NCBI RefSeq assembly: GCF_016919405.1
Contig: NZ_CP070354.1
Span: 628,001 to 692,000 of the forward strand
Direction of reading: 5' to 3'
DNA: 64,000 nt
Source of the DNA: Ensifer sp. PDNC004
Lineage (GTDB): Bacteria > Pseudomonadota > Alphaproteobacteria > Rhizobiales > Rhizobiaceae
The first letter of the stretch is position 1; every line of letters begins with the position of its first letter. Under the pieces are notes generated by a model. The model was not told where the DNA came from. It did not search any database and worked only from the letters and a program-made list of their open reading frames with translations. The position numbers were made by a program, and so were the translations under genes. Shown one piece after another: positions 8,902 to 18,102 of the stretch.

Positions 8902-9435
8902 ATGAAACCACAGCAGCGAAAGTTTATCGTCGAAGTGAAGCCGTCTCGCCGGCGCTCGGCAGTCCGACCCGCCTCGATATGGGGCGATACCGACTTGAAA
9001 GCGTTGGCGCGCGAGGCCGAGAGCCAAGCGCCGCATCTCTTTGAAACGGTCGGTCAAGCCGACGCCGCACCAGCGCCACTGAGTGCCGAGGGCTCTGATC
9101 ATGATGGCGGCTCAGCCGGCGGTGGTTTGGCAATCGCCGGCCTTGCCGGATCGGAAGAAGTCGCCGTTCTGCCGGCTCACTCTGAAGCCGCTTCACGCTC
9201 GCAAGTCAACGTAGATCCTCGGGCCGAGGTGTCTCAGCTTGCGAAACGACCGCGTGCGGCGCGGATAGTGCGCCGTGCACGAAGCAAGATGGTGGCGACG
9301 GCCGTACCAGTTGCCGCCGACCCACTCGCTGCGCTCGAAGAAGAAAATCGCAGATTGAAAGAGCTTCTGGCTCGGCGACTTAGGCAGGAAAATGCCTTGC
9401 TTTTGCAGATGCTTGAGCGGTTCAGCGCAAACTAG
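8902..9435 (+). CDS. SyrB-like C-terminal coiled-coil protein (paralogue 3 of 3)
   Basis: A 177-residue protein with a basic N-terminus (KPQQRKFIVEVKPSRRRSA) and a conserved-looking IWGDTDLKALAREAE segment. A disordered acidic/Gly-rich middle follows, then a second basic patch (KRPRAARIVRRARSK), and finally the shared coiled coil (LAALEEENRRLKELLARRL, then QENALLLQMLERF). The ATG at 8902 is preferred over an open start at 8845 that would overlap the previous gene. It follows paralogue 2 by 43 bp and is probably co-transcribed with it. No enzymatic motif is visible. Confidence 0.6.
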   Translation: MKPQQRKFIVEVKPSRRRSAVRPASIWGDTDLKALAREAESQAPHLFETVGQADAAPAPLSAEGSDHDGGSAGGGLAIAGLAGSEEVAVLPAHSEAASRSQVNVDPRAEVSQLAKRPRAARIVRRARSKMVATAVPVAADPLAALEEENRRLKELLARRLRQENALLLQMLERFSAN

Positions 9436-9929
9436 GACGCGTCCGGCTCTGTGTTCTTCCGGGCCCGAGCGACATCTCCCTTCGATATTCAATCCCAGCA
9501 GCCTGTCCTTGGCGTTGAAGCGCTTCGCGCCGTAAAGCGCAACCTCCATTCGGTCTTAAGCGGCCTTCGCGTTCGCTACGGCTGGCCCACGTCCGGTTCG
9601 TTGCGGCTGGTAGCCGCCGAGGGGGGCTCGGTTCCTTACTTTCTCACGACATATCGATCGCGATCTCAGATGTTTCAACAATGTGTCCATATGGGAAAGC
9701 TGCTGGCTGGACCGGGCGCGAACTTGCAGACGTGATGGATTGGCCGGTGGAAGTGCGTCGCATTGTGCTTTGTGAGTTTCGCGCATCATGCCTACGGCGG
9801 GGAGATGGCTGACCGTAAAGGGGCAACACGCTCGGAACATCTAGCACATTAGTGCGTTGGAATTTAGAGCAGTCTCAAAGGTGCACTCGCAACACAGGCA
9901 GCGTTTTATACACAGCCTGTTGATTGCCA
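9436..9929. other. About 500 bp without a recognisable gene
   Basis: Short frames exist on both strands (for example forward 9451-9735) but none has a ribosome binding site, natural composition or a motif. The stretch ends at the IS21-family remnant and probably represents decayed DNA. Confidence 0.4.
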
Positions 9930-10191
9930 CTGAGAACTGAGGCGTTTCCACCGAGAATTGACCCACCTGTTAGGTATGTTTCGGGTCTGTGGTAGTGGTC
10001 AAGTTCCTCGGTTTCTCCTTTGTCGTTTTGGGCTCGTGCGCGGAGCTGTTTTTGAAGCGGAAGCTGTTGTTTCCGGTTTCCAGGATGTGGCAGTGGTGCG
10101 TGAGCCGGTCCAGCAGCGCCGTAGTCATCTTGGCATCGCCGAAGACGATGGCCCATTCGCTGAAACTGAGGTTTGTCGTGAGGACGGCAAT
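9930..10191 (-). mobile_element. Right-end remnant of an IS21-family element
   Basis: This contains the last about 70 residues of an IstB helper protein followed by a non-coding tail with GGGTCAATTCTCGGTGG and CTCAGTGGCAATCAACA at 9930-9965, a pattern often found after istB in rhizobial IS21-family elements. IstA and the rest of IstB are absent, and the coding match stops abruptly at about 10191, where GNAT sequence begins on the other strand. I did not identify terminal inverted repeats. Confidence 0.6.
9970..10191 (-). pseudogene. istB: istB fragment (IS21-family transposition helper ATPase)
   Basis: The reverse-strand frame reads [20 protein letters not shown], then [17 protein letters not shown] and FRFK. 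This is the sensor/C-terminal part of IstB AAA+ proteins, ending in a Lys/Thr-rich tail. The Walker A and B motifs, which lie in the missing N-terminal part, are gone. Nothing upstream in frame resembles IstB, so the gene is truncated and inactive. Confidence 0.7.
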
Positions 10192-10327
10192 AAGCCTGAT
10201 CACTGATGACAATTTGGCTTCCCAAGCGGTCGCGCGAAAACTTGGGGCCGCGCTTGAGCGACACGTGGATATCAGTGGCATGCGCTACGGCGTATACCGG
10301 CACGTCCTTGGAGATTCGCCGATTTAG
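10190..10327 (+). pseudogene. C-terminal fragment of a GNAT acetyltransferase
   Basis: The forward frame from about 10190 reads [20 protein letters not shown] followed by a block ending GVYRHVLGD. This is the characteristic end of GNAT family N-acetyltransferases: Asn, then the xLGF/LGA helix, then VYRHxL. The N-terminal part with the acetyl-CoA loop is missing; in its place is the antisense istB remnant. I infer that an insertion or deletion involving the IS element removed the front of the gene. I did not find the missing half on the other side of the remnant. Confidence 0.6.
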
Positions 10328-10425
10328 CCGTTCAAGGGAGCGCTCATCTGGTTCGGAAAGCTGCCCGCGGTCTGGGACCCGTCGACTTGCAGTCTCCTCT
10401 CAATGACCGTTGCGATCGACACTGC

Positions 10426-11622
10426 CTATAGCCTGGATGCGTCGGCGGCCTCGCGTGTGGGATCCGGCATCGCCGGAAGAAGGAGTAGGAGGACCACCGA
10501 TAGAAGGTGGATGGCCGTGGCGACGAACGCGAGGGCCGCGAGTCCGGCTGCGATGATGGGGGCGGCGATGACGGTTCCGAGCGTCGTGATCATGAAGATG
10601 AAAAAGACGATCAGCGCCGATCCGCGCGCATTGTTGGCGCCCGAGGCAAGGATGCCGCGATAGAAGCCGATGGGGCCACGAAGGCCCAAGCCGATCGCCA
10701 TGGGCGTAAACAATAGAGGCAAAATCAGCGTGTTGGTGCCGCCCGTGAGCCCATAGGCGAGGAGCGCAAGGGCACTCAAGGCTGCCATGACGGTGCCGGT
10801 CAGGATGACGTTTTCAGCGCCAAAACGTTCGGCGATCCGGGCGGTGAGATTGGCGACGATGATGAACCCGGAAATGTTGATCACCTGCATGATGATGAAG
10901 TCGTTGAGCGAGCCGCCCATCGACGCGACGATGACCGTCGGCGCGCCGAAGACGAAGGTGAGAAGCCCGCCGAGCGTCAGGGCCTGGCTGAGCGCGTAGC
11001 GCATGAAGATGCGATCGGTAAGCAGTTGCCCATAGCTGCCGCGCGTATCGGAGGTCTTTTCCTCCTGGGGCAGCCCGAGCACGAGGATGAGCACCGCGGC
11101 GAGCAGTGTCAAAACACCCAACAGTTCGAACGACGATTGCCATCCGAAATGCGAGAGCAGCAGCACGCCGAAGATGGGCGCAAGCGCCGGCACCAGCGAT
11201 TCCACGCTGCCAAGGAACCCGATTGCGCGCACCGCCGCCTTGTCGGTGAACAGCTGGCGGATCAACCCCGGGCCAAAGACAGGAGCTGCCGCAGACGCCA
11301 CACCCTGAATGAACCTCAGCGCGATCAGTGCCGTGATGTCCGGCGAGAAGGCGCAGGCGAGCGAGGCGGCCGCAAATGCGCCAAGCGAAGACAAGAGCAG
11401 CGCCTTGCGCGAAAAATGATCCGCCAAGCGCCCATAAAGAAGCAGGCCGAGACCGCCACCGCCGACATAGGCGGCAAGCACCAGCTGCGCGGTCGCCCTG
11501 TCGGTGCCGAAGATTTCAGGCAATTGCGGGACAGCCGGCAAGATGAGGTCAGTCCCTGCCAGCGACAACGTTGCGCAGAGGATGAGAAGGGAAAACGTGA
11601 TGGCGCGACGCGAATTTGTCAT
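10426..11622 (-). CDS. Bcr/CflA-type MFS drug exporter
   Basis: A 398-residue, 12-helix major facilitator of the Bcr/CflA group. The N-terminus has the family pattern TDLILPAVPQLPEIFGTD in the first periplasmic loop and motif A, GRLADHFSRKALLLSS, between helices 2 and 3. Helix 5 carries the antiporter-like sequence LGSVESLVPALAPIFGVLLL. Proteins of this group are proton-driven exporters of drugs or small metabolites; the substrate cannot be told from sequence. The XRE regulator gene lies about 160 bp upstream on the same strand and may control it. Confidence 0.85.
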   Translation of the reverse strand: MTNSRRAITFSLLILCATLSLAGTDLILPAVPQLPEIFGTDRATAQLVLAAYVGGGGLGLLLYGRLADHFSRKALLLSSLGAFAAASLACAFSPDITALIALRFIQGVASAAAPVFGPGLIRQLFTDKAAVRAIGFLGSVESLVPALAPIFGVLLLSHFGWQSSFELLGVLTLLAAVLILVLGLPQEEKTSDTRGSYGQLLTDRIFMRYALSQALTLGGLLTFVFGAPTVIVASMGGSLNDFIIMQVINISGFIIVANLTARIAERFGAENVILTGTVMAALSALALLAYGLTGGTNTLILPLLFTPMAIGLGLRGPIGFYRGILASGANNARGSALIVFFIFMITTLGTVIAAPIIAAGLAALAFVATAIHLLSVVLLLLLPAMPDPTREAADASRL

Positions 11623-11781
11623 TGTCCGGGGTGCTCTTGGCCGTTTGATCGTGACCGATGGGATCTGGAGTGCAGGTGCCCTGCCCGCAGGGTTTTGCGA
11701 GACGGTGGTTCAGGGCAACTCGTGGTCACGTCAGGCTAACAAGGGCTGCACAGCTTGGACAACGAATGAAATATTCGCGTC

Positions 11782-12351
11782 TCAGACAGGACCGACGCTG
11801 GTTACGAGGCGACCGACACGCCCGTCGGAAATCCCTACTCGTTCCCACCGGATGATGCTTGGGGGGATCGGCATATCGGGGTCGTCGCTGCCATCGGTCG
11901 TGAACTGGATGGCGCCCGACCAGACTTCTTCAAACCAGCCGAGTCCCTGCAGTTGAAGCTCTCTCTCGATGATTTCCGCCGTCGCGTATCGCCAGAGCGA
12001 GACGCCGAAGAAGGACGCCGCGGAGATCCGCCACTGGGCTTGTCTCGCCGGTGACGCGCTCAAAAGCGCATGCGTATCGTCGCAAACAAGATGAACCGGA
12101 AACGGCGCTGTTTCGATGAGCCGCCGCAAGGTCAGGTCTATCCCGACGCTTTCGTGCCGCTCCAGCAGCTTTTCGACCCGAGTCCGGGCCTTTGCCGAAG
12201 GCTCATGCCGGCCCGCTTCCCACCGCGACAGCAGACCCTGCGACACGCCAAGATCCGCCGCCAGCGTCTCCTGCTTGATCTGCCTTAGCCTGCGGAAGCG
12301 TCGAAGCCGGCATCCGAGCGGCAAAGCGCAAATCTTCAGATCGAGCTCCAT
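11782..12351 (-). CDS. XRE-family transcriptional regulator
   Basis: A 189-residue protein with an N-terminal helix-turn-helix of the Cro/CI type (RRLRQIKQETLAADLGVSQG, then LLSRWEAGRHEPS, about residues 17-50). The C-terminal part (about 110 residues) has no domain I recognise; it could be a ligand-binding or PAS-like region. The ATG at 12351 is preceded by GAGGAAG at good spacing and is preferred over an upstream start at 12414. It lies upstream of, and in the same direction as, the Bcr/CflA exporter, so local control of that gene is a reasonable guess. Confidence 0.75.
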   Translation of the reverse strand: MELDLKICALPLGCRLRRFRRLRQIKQETLAADLGVSQGLLSRWEAGRHEPSAKARTRVEKLLERHESVGIDLTLRRLIETAPFPVHLVCDDTHALLSASPARQAQWRISAASFFGVSLWRYATAEIIERELQLQGLGWFEEVWSGAIQFTTDGSDDPDMPIPPSIIRWERVGISDGRVGRLVTSVGPV

Positions 12352-12636
12352 ATCTTCCTCGCGACAATGGCCCCCTCGCCTCTCGAATAGCAAGGACGCT
12401 TGGTCGGATGTCAACAGCGACCTGAGGCTCTGAAGGACAGAGAGCTGACTTAACGGGAAGGACGGGGTGCCAACGGGGTCTCCAGGGGGTAAGCTGGATC
12501 TCGATCGATTTTCTTGGCAGCCCGGAGATGTTCGGCGCCACTACGGCTGAAGATCAGGCGATGCTTCGTGCTAGGCAAATCGCCTGATCGGCCGTCATCT
12601 GCTGTCAGGGGTCAGACAGCTGCCGCCAGCGCTGCT

Positions 12637-12774
12637 TCAGCGCGGTGCAACCGCGCCCGCATAAAAACCGCCGTCGCCACCGTAGTAATCCTGTCTGACA
12701 CTGCTCGCACCGCCGCCGGTCTGGGAGCATCCGGCAAGCGCGGAGAGTACGAGCAAGACTGTGGCGATACGCAT
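12637..12774 (-). CDS. Small lipoprotein
   Basis: A 45-residue secreted lipoprotein. MRIATVLLVLSALAGC is a complete lipoprotein signal with lipobox LAGC, leaving a mature peptide of about 30 residues rich in Gly, Ser and Tyr (RQDYYGGDGGFYAG). An AAAGGA box lies about 10 nt upstream of the ATG. Its function is unknown; small lipoproteins of this kind are common in rhizobial envelopes. Confidence 0.65.
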   Translation of the reverse strand: MRIATVLLVLSALAGCSQTGGGASSVRQDYYGGDGGFYAGAVAPR

Positions 12775-13218
12775 TGGGTTTGATCCTTTCTTGGTTGTCA
12801 CACACATAGTCACAGGCAAACGCCCGGACAACCCGGCGACGACACGACTTTCAACCAAACCCTGTATCCGAACGATCACGATATCGAGACAAAGGCGCAC
12901 ATTCTGGCTCTCGGCGCGCCCTACTTCTTGACTGCCAATATTTACGAGAGAAGTGTCCGCAGCCGGCACGACGAAGACCGAAGCGCTCGCTAAATTGGAT
13001 CGGCTGGCACGTAAGACGCTGGTTGCCCTGGACAACGAGGGTCGTACCAAGGCGCTGGCCAAGCGGTTGCAATCGTCGCGCGTCGTATCGCTCAACTGAC
13101 GATCGACACCGCCAATACTACCTGATGTCACGGACAGCGATAGCGTTGCGCGCCTGATCAGACGCGCAACCGAATACGACTTAAGAAGACAGGCAGTGGG
13201 CCGCCCGCTTCGTCGCGC
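12775..13218. other. About 440 bp without a confident gene
   Basis: A 48-codon forward frame starting at a GTG at 12953 (ALAKLDRLARKTLVALDNEG) has protein-like composition and GAGAGAA just upstream, but no recognisable relative, and it may be a remnant. Otherwise I see nothing here. Confidence 0.35.
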
Positions 13219-14562
13219 TCAGGCCGCTTCGAGAGCGTCGTTAGCTGATCCTTTGTTCTGGATCAGCGTGCGCGCGACGATATCGTGGTTGAGCCACAGA
13301 ACAGGAGCCGATGGCGCCGAGCTCTCACCAAAGATGAGCTGCCCAACAGCCTCGACGACCAGACGGCTCAGGAGATCGGAGATCAGCGTCTTGCCATCCC
13401 TGTGCATCGCCGTGATCTCGCTCGAGGTCCCGATCGTCAGGTCGGACTGACCCGGGTTGTTGGGCATCGGCCAGGACGAAAAGTCGTAGAACGGCCGCAT
13501 CACTTCGCTCGTCTGCATATCGGAAATCTTCTGCAAGACGTCCTCGACGGTGAAGCCATCTGCCAGGAGATCCTGGCAGGCCTGCCATTGCTTGGCGACC
13601 CATTCGCCCCCGCCCTCTTTTTTCAGCGCGAGCAGAAGCGGAATGAGGGGCAGCTCGATACCGGCAAACACGTCGGACGAATTGGTGCGGATTTCAGGGC
13701 AATTGTAGACCGTCGCCTTGATGCCGTTGTTCCAGGCATCCTCGGCGATGCGCTCAAGGCGCATCTTGGCGTAGCCTTGGGTGTAGTTGGTGTAGGTCTG
13801 CCAGCGATATTCGTTGGCGACGAGAATACCCGTGCCGTGATAGCCGAATGCCGAATAACGCACCTGGCCTCCGGAAGCCTCGATGCGCGCCCGGATGGCT
13901 GCACTCAGGTCGATCAGGTGTCGGAACGTGTTGGCCGATACTTCGTCGAAATTCTGCAGGATGAGCTTGCCCAAATCGCTGTCGAGGAGCGTTTGCGACG
14001 ACATGTGCCGCGCGCCACGTCCCTTGTAGACGCGATTGGCGATGACCATGAACACCTTGGCCTTCGGGATGCCGCCGGCCATGGTATGTGCGAAGAAGAC
14101 ATTCTTGCCATCAGCGATCATGCCGTCGAGGACACTCATGACCTCAGAAAGGGCGTTCTTGAAGCGCTCGACGCCGGCGTCACGGCATTTCTCGATGTGC
14201 GACCAGTCGAGCTTCTCGTCTTCCCAGGTCTCGAGCGTCATCTTCGCGAGAAGGTCGGTTGGAGTGGGCTCGCCTTCAGGCGCGTCAAGATCGAAGCCGG
14301 CCATGATCGGCACGTTGATGATCTTGCCGCCGAGCCGGGCTTCGGCCGCCGCAAGTTCCTCGGCGTTCAGGGGCCGCAGGACATTGGCTTCGTCTCGTCT
14401 GCCAACCGTGATCCCGACAATTTCCATGCCGGCCTTCTTGGCTTGGTCAACCAGATGCGTGGCATAGCCCCGATCGAACAGCTCACCAAACAGAACGAAA
14501 ACATCGCCTGCACGGAAAATGTTCGTCCGCGGGAAGTGCGTCAGAGGGGTCGGTTTTTTCAT
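13219..14562 (-). CDS. FabMG-family protein (putative enoyl-ACP reductase-like)
   Basis: A 447-residue protein resembling the group annotated as enoyl-ACP reductase FabMG family. Conserved-looking blocks include PRTNIFRAGDVFVLFGELFD at the N-terminus, IVGITVGRRD, GGKIINVPIMAGFDL, FFAHTMAGGIPKAKVFM, the middle VRYSAFGYHGTGILV, and TVYNCPEIRTNSSDVF. The pattern suggests a Rossmann-like nucleotide-binding protein, and the AHTMAGGIP loop could bind a cofactor. The name is from memory of the family and not from a search; the true reaction is uncertain. The ATG at 14562 is chosen because the sequence before PRTN is short in relatives. It stands alone with no operon partner. Confidence 0.6.
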   Translation of the reverse strand: MKKPTPLTHFPRTNIFRAGDVFVLFGELFDRGYATHLVDQAKKAGMEIVGITVGRRDEANVLRPLNAEELAAAEARLGGKIINVPIMAGFDLDAPEGEPTPTDLLAKMTLETWEDEKLDWSHIEKCRDAGVERFKNALSEVMSVLDGMIADGKNVFFAHTMAGGIPKAKVFMVIANRVYKGRGARHMSSQTLLDSDLGKLILQNFDEVSANTFRHLIDLSAAIRARIEASGGQVRYSAFGYHGTGILVANEYRWQTYTNYTQGYAKMRLERIAEDAWNNGIKATVYNCPEIRTNSSDVFAGIELPLIPLLLALKKEGGGEWVAKQWQACQDLLADGFTVEDVLQKISDMQTSEVMRPFYDFSSWPMPNNPGQSDLTIGTSSEITAMHRDGKTLISDLLSRLVVEAVGQLIFGESSAPSAPVLWLNHDIVARTLIQNKGSANDALEAA

Positions 14563-15101
14563 ATTGCCGGTTCTCACAAGGCTGGGTCGCGGAGCAACCA
14601 AAAAAACTACGTGATGAACCACTGCACTGATTGGCGGCAAGTGGGAAGTGACATTAAGTGTCGTTACAATTCAAACCGTGAGCGGAGCGGAACGGCAGCG
14701 GCTTCCATTCCAGCCCCTGAGCAGCCTGGAACGATCGATCCTTCCGCCTGGCTTTTCAGCGTTTTGACGCGATTTCTGCCGGGTGATGAGCAGGCTTGGC
14801 TTGCCTCAAAATGCGGCAAGCGGACCGGGTATTCCACCTCGCTTGGCCAAGGCGGCAGGGGCTCAGAGCCGCTAGCGCCACAGATCGTTTTGCCGAACCG
14901 CGACCTTGCGGCCGGAGTGATTCTCATCGTGCCGAAGAATTCGACACCCTCGACCCGATCTTGCCCTTGCGCCACCGTGACCAGCTTGCTGTGCGCCGTT
15001 GACAGTACGACGGCATTTACGTTCAAGCCGAGATGGAAGGCGGAAGGCCGCCGAAGCGAAGCCGCAACCGGTGAGCAGGTGGTCACACACAGGTGCGACT
15101 C
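14563..15101. other. About 540 bp without a recognisable gene
   Basis: Short overlapping frames occur on both strands (for example reverse 15086-14664), but none shows a motif, a convincing start or natural composition. A long forward frame antisense to the FabMG-like gene runs through here and is a shadow caused by high GC content. Confidence 0.4.
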
Positions 15102-15746
15102 TCACTTTCGCCTGACGTCGAGGCCCAATGCTTCGGCGATGACGATCGTCTGGTCGATCGTGATGATGGCGTCCTTGAGGAGGACGTTTTCGGGATCGAA
15201 GGCGGTGAGGTCGCTGCCCCTGAGGTCACATGTGGTGAAATCGGCCCCATGCAGCCAGGCGCCGGAGAGATCGACGTCCCTGAGCGAGCCGCCTTTGCAG
15301 GAGGCGCCGGTCAGGTCCGCTTCCCGCAGTCGCGTTTCCTTAAAGGATGCCCGGCCGAGTGCGGCACCTGGCAAGCCGGTAAAGGACCAGTCGCCGCCGG
15401 TCACCTGCATCTGGTCGAACTCGCAGGCGTCGAACATGCTGCCGACGAACTTGCACTCCTTAAAGCGGCTGTCGAAGAACTTGCAGGAGACGAACGTGCA
15501 ATTCACGAAGGCGCTCGCCTGGTGTGATGAGGCGTTGAACCGGGCGCGCCGGAAGGTGCATTCGTGAAACACCACGCCGACGGTTTGCGCCTCTGTCAGG
15601 TCGAGGTCGACGAACAGCGTGTTGTCGTACCGCTCCCGCTCGATCTGGCGACCATACCAGTCGGCGCTCGCGATCGTGCTGTCGGTCTTGGGCGGCGCTT
15701 CGCCGTATCGTCGTTCAGCCATATCCATCCATCTGGGGCCCTGCAC
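15102..15746 (-). CDS. Pentapeptide-repeat protein with Qnr-like layout
   Basis: A 214-residue protein made of A(D/N)LXX-type pentapeptide repeats (for example FRRARFNASS, KFFDSRFKECKFVGSMF, then READLTGASC and GADFTTCDLRGSDLT). These fold into a right-handed quadrilateral beta helix. The C-terminus DPENVLLKDAIITIDQTI followed by EALGLD resembles the capping helix that dimerises Qnr proteins. Total length also matches Qnr (about 214-218). Qnr and MfpA proteins mimic DNA and protect gyrase from quinolones; the role here is untested. An internal ATG at 15722 is an equally possible start. It stands alone. Confidence 0.72.
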   Translation of the reverse strand: MQGPRWMDMAERRYGEAPPKTDSTIASADWYGRQIERERYDNTLFVDLDLTEAQTVGVVFHECTFRRARFNASSHQASAFVNCTFVSCKFFDSRFKECKFVGSMFDACEFDQMQVTGGDWSFTGLPGAALGRASFKETRLREADLTGASCKGGSLRDVDLSGAWLHGADFTTCDLRGSDLTAFDPENVLLKDAIITIDQTIVIAEALGLDVRRK

Positions 15747-15969
15747 GAAGCGAGCCGCCTTTCGTTGCGTCGCCGCCGAGCATTTCGGTCTTAGCCATGT
15801 TTGGCAATGCGAAAACGAACGGGAACGGAGTCACCGTGGCGCACAATTTCGGAGGCTGGTTTTGGTTTCGGTCGCTGAGAAAAGGGGGAGACATGCGCGT
15901 TTCCACCCTTTTGCCGATCCGCGTCGATTGCGAGGGCGCCAGCGATCTAACGCCTGCGGCCGGGCGACG

Positions 15970-17247
15970 CTATTCCACCAGCCGCACGCCGCCTCCCCTG
16001 CCGAAGCTGTTGGGGATGAAATCCTTGCCATCTTCCGCCGGCTTCTTGAAGAAGGCTGTTCCTGACACGTAGAGGTTCAGAACCCTGGTAATCAGTGCGG
16101 TGAATTTCGATTCCGAATTGAGGCTGCCGCTGACGTTCCAGTCGATCACGGCATGAGGCAAGTAGATCGCCCCATTATAGAAGCTTCCGGCAGACGTGTT
16201 GATGCGGAACTGGACGTTGCTGTCCTTCGCCTGCCGGCCCTGGAACATCAGGATGCCGGCATGCGTGCCGCTGGTCGGTGCCGATACCTGCAGGATCGCC
16301 GCGCCGTTCAGAAAGAACGGCGATTGCGCGTCTTCGAAGTAGAAAAGCACGTCCTTGCCGATAACCTTGGCCGATGTGTTCAAGGTCAATGCGCCACGGC
16401 GGAACGCGTAGATGCCAGGCTTCAGCGTCAACTCGTCCGTGGAGTTCACGGTCAACCCGCCGCAATAGACGCCTGGCTCGAGCGACGACTTGCCCTGGCT
16501 GTTGATCGTCTTCAGGCTTTGGGAAGTACAGGGGGCGTTGGGCGACACCGGTTCGGGCATGCCGGCCAGGGGGTCCGGCACGACGGGCGATCCGTCGACA
16601 GGCGGCGGCGAAATCAACCGGCCGGAGAGTTTCGACTGGCCGGTGACTGCGATCAGCGGTGCTGCGAACTTCCCCTGGTTTTCGGCGTAGAACGCACGTT
16701 GCGAATGGGACGAGTTCACCTGGAAGCCGCATTCGCTGGTGACCGAGTTCGAATTGATAATCTTCAGCGCATCGGCCCTGCTCGGATCGAGGATCAGGAT
16801 GCAGGCCGAGCTGCCGGATCCTCGGGCGGCTTTTGCGACGACCGAGATCGGAACCGTCCGGAAGCCGAACATATGCATGATGGCGGTTTCGTAGTCCTCA
16901 TTGACGGCCACCGCCACCGTGTCACGCTCGACGGTGACCTGATGGTCCCAGCTGGCAGGCTCCTTCAGATCCTGCTTTTCGTTGCTGCTTAGATGGGCGC
17001 CGAGAAACCCAGCCGCGATCTCCTTTTCCGAACCGGCGCTTGCTGCTGCTCCTGCAAGTGCCGCGGCATCGGCAGCGCTTTGCATCGCGGCCTTGCGGTT
17101 GACCGCGGCTGCGAAATCGATCGCAACGCCAAGGGCGGCAATGAGGGGGATAGCGACAAGCGCTGCCAAGAGGCCGAAGTTCCCGGACCGACATTTCAGC
17201 AGGGCCGAGGCGCAACGCCTGATCAGTGGCAGGTTCAGTATGTTCAT
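15970..17247 (-). CDS. TadG/TadE-like pilus-assembly protein
   Basis: A 425-residue protein with a Flp-pilin-like N-terminal anchor (GNFGLLAALVAIPLIAALGV, about residues 22-45). The TadG-type segment rich in Ala follows (KAAMQSAADAAALAGAA). The C-terminal 250 residues are rich in Gly, Ser and Asn with repeating beta-strand patterns. Such proteins (Tad_N/DUF2134-like) are minor components of tight-adherence pilus systems, but no other tad gene is nearby, so this is an orphan copy. It may take part in a different envelope function. Confidence 0.65.
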   Translation of the reverse strand: MNILNLPLIRRCASALLKCRSGNFGLLAALVAIPLIAALGVAIDFAAAVNRKAAMQSAADAAALAGAAASAGSEKEIAAGFLGAHLSSNEKQDLKEPASWDHQVTVERDTVAVAVNEDYETAIMHMFGFRTVPISVVAKAARGSGSSACILILDPSRADALKIINSNSVTSECGFQVNSSHSQRAFYAENQGKFAAPLIAVTGQSKLSGRLISPPPVDGSPVVPDPLAGMPEPVSPNAPCTSQSLKTINSQGKSSLEPGVYCGGLTVNSTDELTLKPGIYAFRRGALTLNTSAKVIGKDVLFYFEDAQSPFFLNGAAILQVSAPTSGTHAGILMFQGRQAKDSNVQFRINTSAGSFYNGAIYLPHAVIDWNVSGSLNSESKFTALITRVLNLYVSGTAFFKKPAEDGKDFIPNSFGRGGGVRLVE

Positions 17248-17635
17248 GGCAGTTTCTTTGCAACTAGATGGAGAGTATCTGCCTCATCGTGCAGGGGGCC
17301 TTGCCAATCCTTTAATTTCGAGCCGAGTTAACGGTATGCAGCCTCTCAGGCACTCGTCAGGGCGCCGACAAAGGTACGAGGTGAGGGGTTTCGACGAGAT
17401 TTTGCACTTTGCGCGTCGTGCGCGGGCAAAATCGGCCATTTGCTGCGATCGTCGGTTCAGAGCGACTTGCATGTAATTGACGGGCCGCGCGCTCGCGATC
17501 CTCACTCACAGGTTGTCGATCTTTTGATATCGGCGCTAAGCACTAACCCCTTTTGCGCATCTGCCTAATCCTTGACTGGACCGTGCGCTGTGCGACGCTT
17601 GCGGCTTCATGGTTGTACTGCGTAAGGGGCGGACG
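17248..17635. other. About 390 bp intergenic, no gene seen
   Basis: A 73-codon reverse frame (17505-17284) is Arg-rich and lacks a convincing start, so I do not call it. The stretch probably carries promoters for the divergent TadG-like and small hypothetical genes. Confidence 0.4.
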
Positions 17636-17836
17636 ATGAAATTCTCAAAAGCAAAGAGGAAACATCCCGGTAAAGCATTCAAAATGGGCGGGGCCGACAG
17701 AAGCGTTTATGACGGCTTCGTCGGGGCGGCGCGCGCAGCACCCGGCTTTTCCTATCGGGGACGATGGACCAGCGAAGGGTGTCCCGGCACCTTCGAAACA
17801 TGGCTCGCGAACAAGGGTGTGATGCCCAAGCAGTAG
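17636..17836 (+). CDS. Small hypothetical protein
   Basis: A 66-residue basic protein (MKFSKAKRKHPGKAFKMGG at the N-terminus, then FSYRGRWTSEGCPGTFETWL). AAGGGGCGG sits about 4 nt upstream of the ATG. It has a Lys-rich N-terminus and a Trp/Gly-rich C-terminal half but no domain I recognise. It has no operon partner. An upstream ATG at 17609 in the same frame is possible but lacks a ribosome binding site. Confidence 0.45.
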   Translation: MKFSKAKRKHPGKAFKMGGADRSVYDGFVGAARAAPGFSYRGRWTSEGCPGTFETWLANKGVMPKQ

Positions 17837-18102
17837 AGCCTTTCATTCCACGCAATCACGATCTGCCGGCGCCGGCGATGGCGCCGGCCGCACGTGTCAC
17901 GGCGCGCTGCCCAACGAAGTCATTTTGCCTTCGCTTGGGCTTCGATCGCGTCAGCTTGCGCAGGAGTCGATTGGCCGCAACCAGGGAACGCCGAGAATGC
18001 AGCGGCGGCCGGTTTGCGTCGACAGGTTGACATCCTTGTCGGCTTTGAGCACCGGTTTCCGTTGGCCTATGTTGCGGATGGTCTCCGAACTACGTTCCCC
18101 GC

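Noticed and set aside
9451..9735. 94-codon forward frame after the SyrB-like genes
   Set aside because: No ribosome binding site, no motif, unnatural composition; probably not a gene.
12953..13099. 48-codon forward frame with GTG start and protein-like composition
   Set aside because: No recognisable relative and no operon context; could be a remnant, so it is mentioned only in the intergenic entry.
13285..15567. Very long (760-codon) forward open frame antisense to the FabMG-like and pentapeptide genes
   Set aside because: It is antisense to two genes with clear motifs, has no ribosome binding site, and its composition is that of a high-GC shadow frame.
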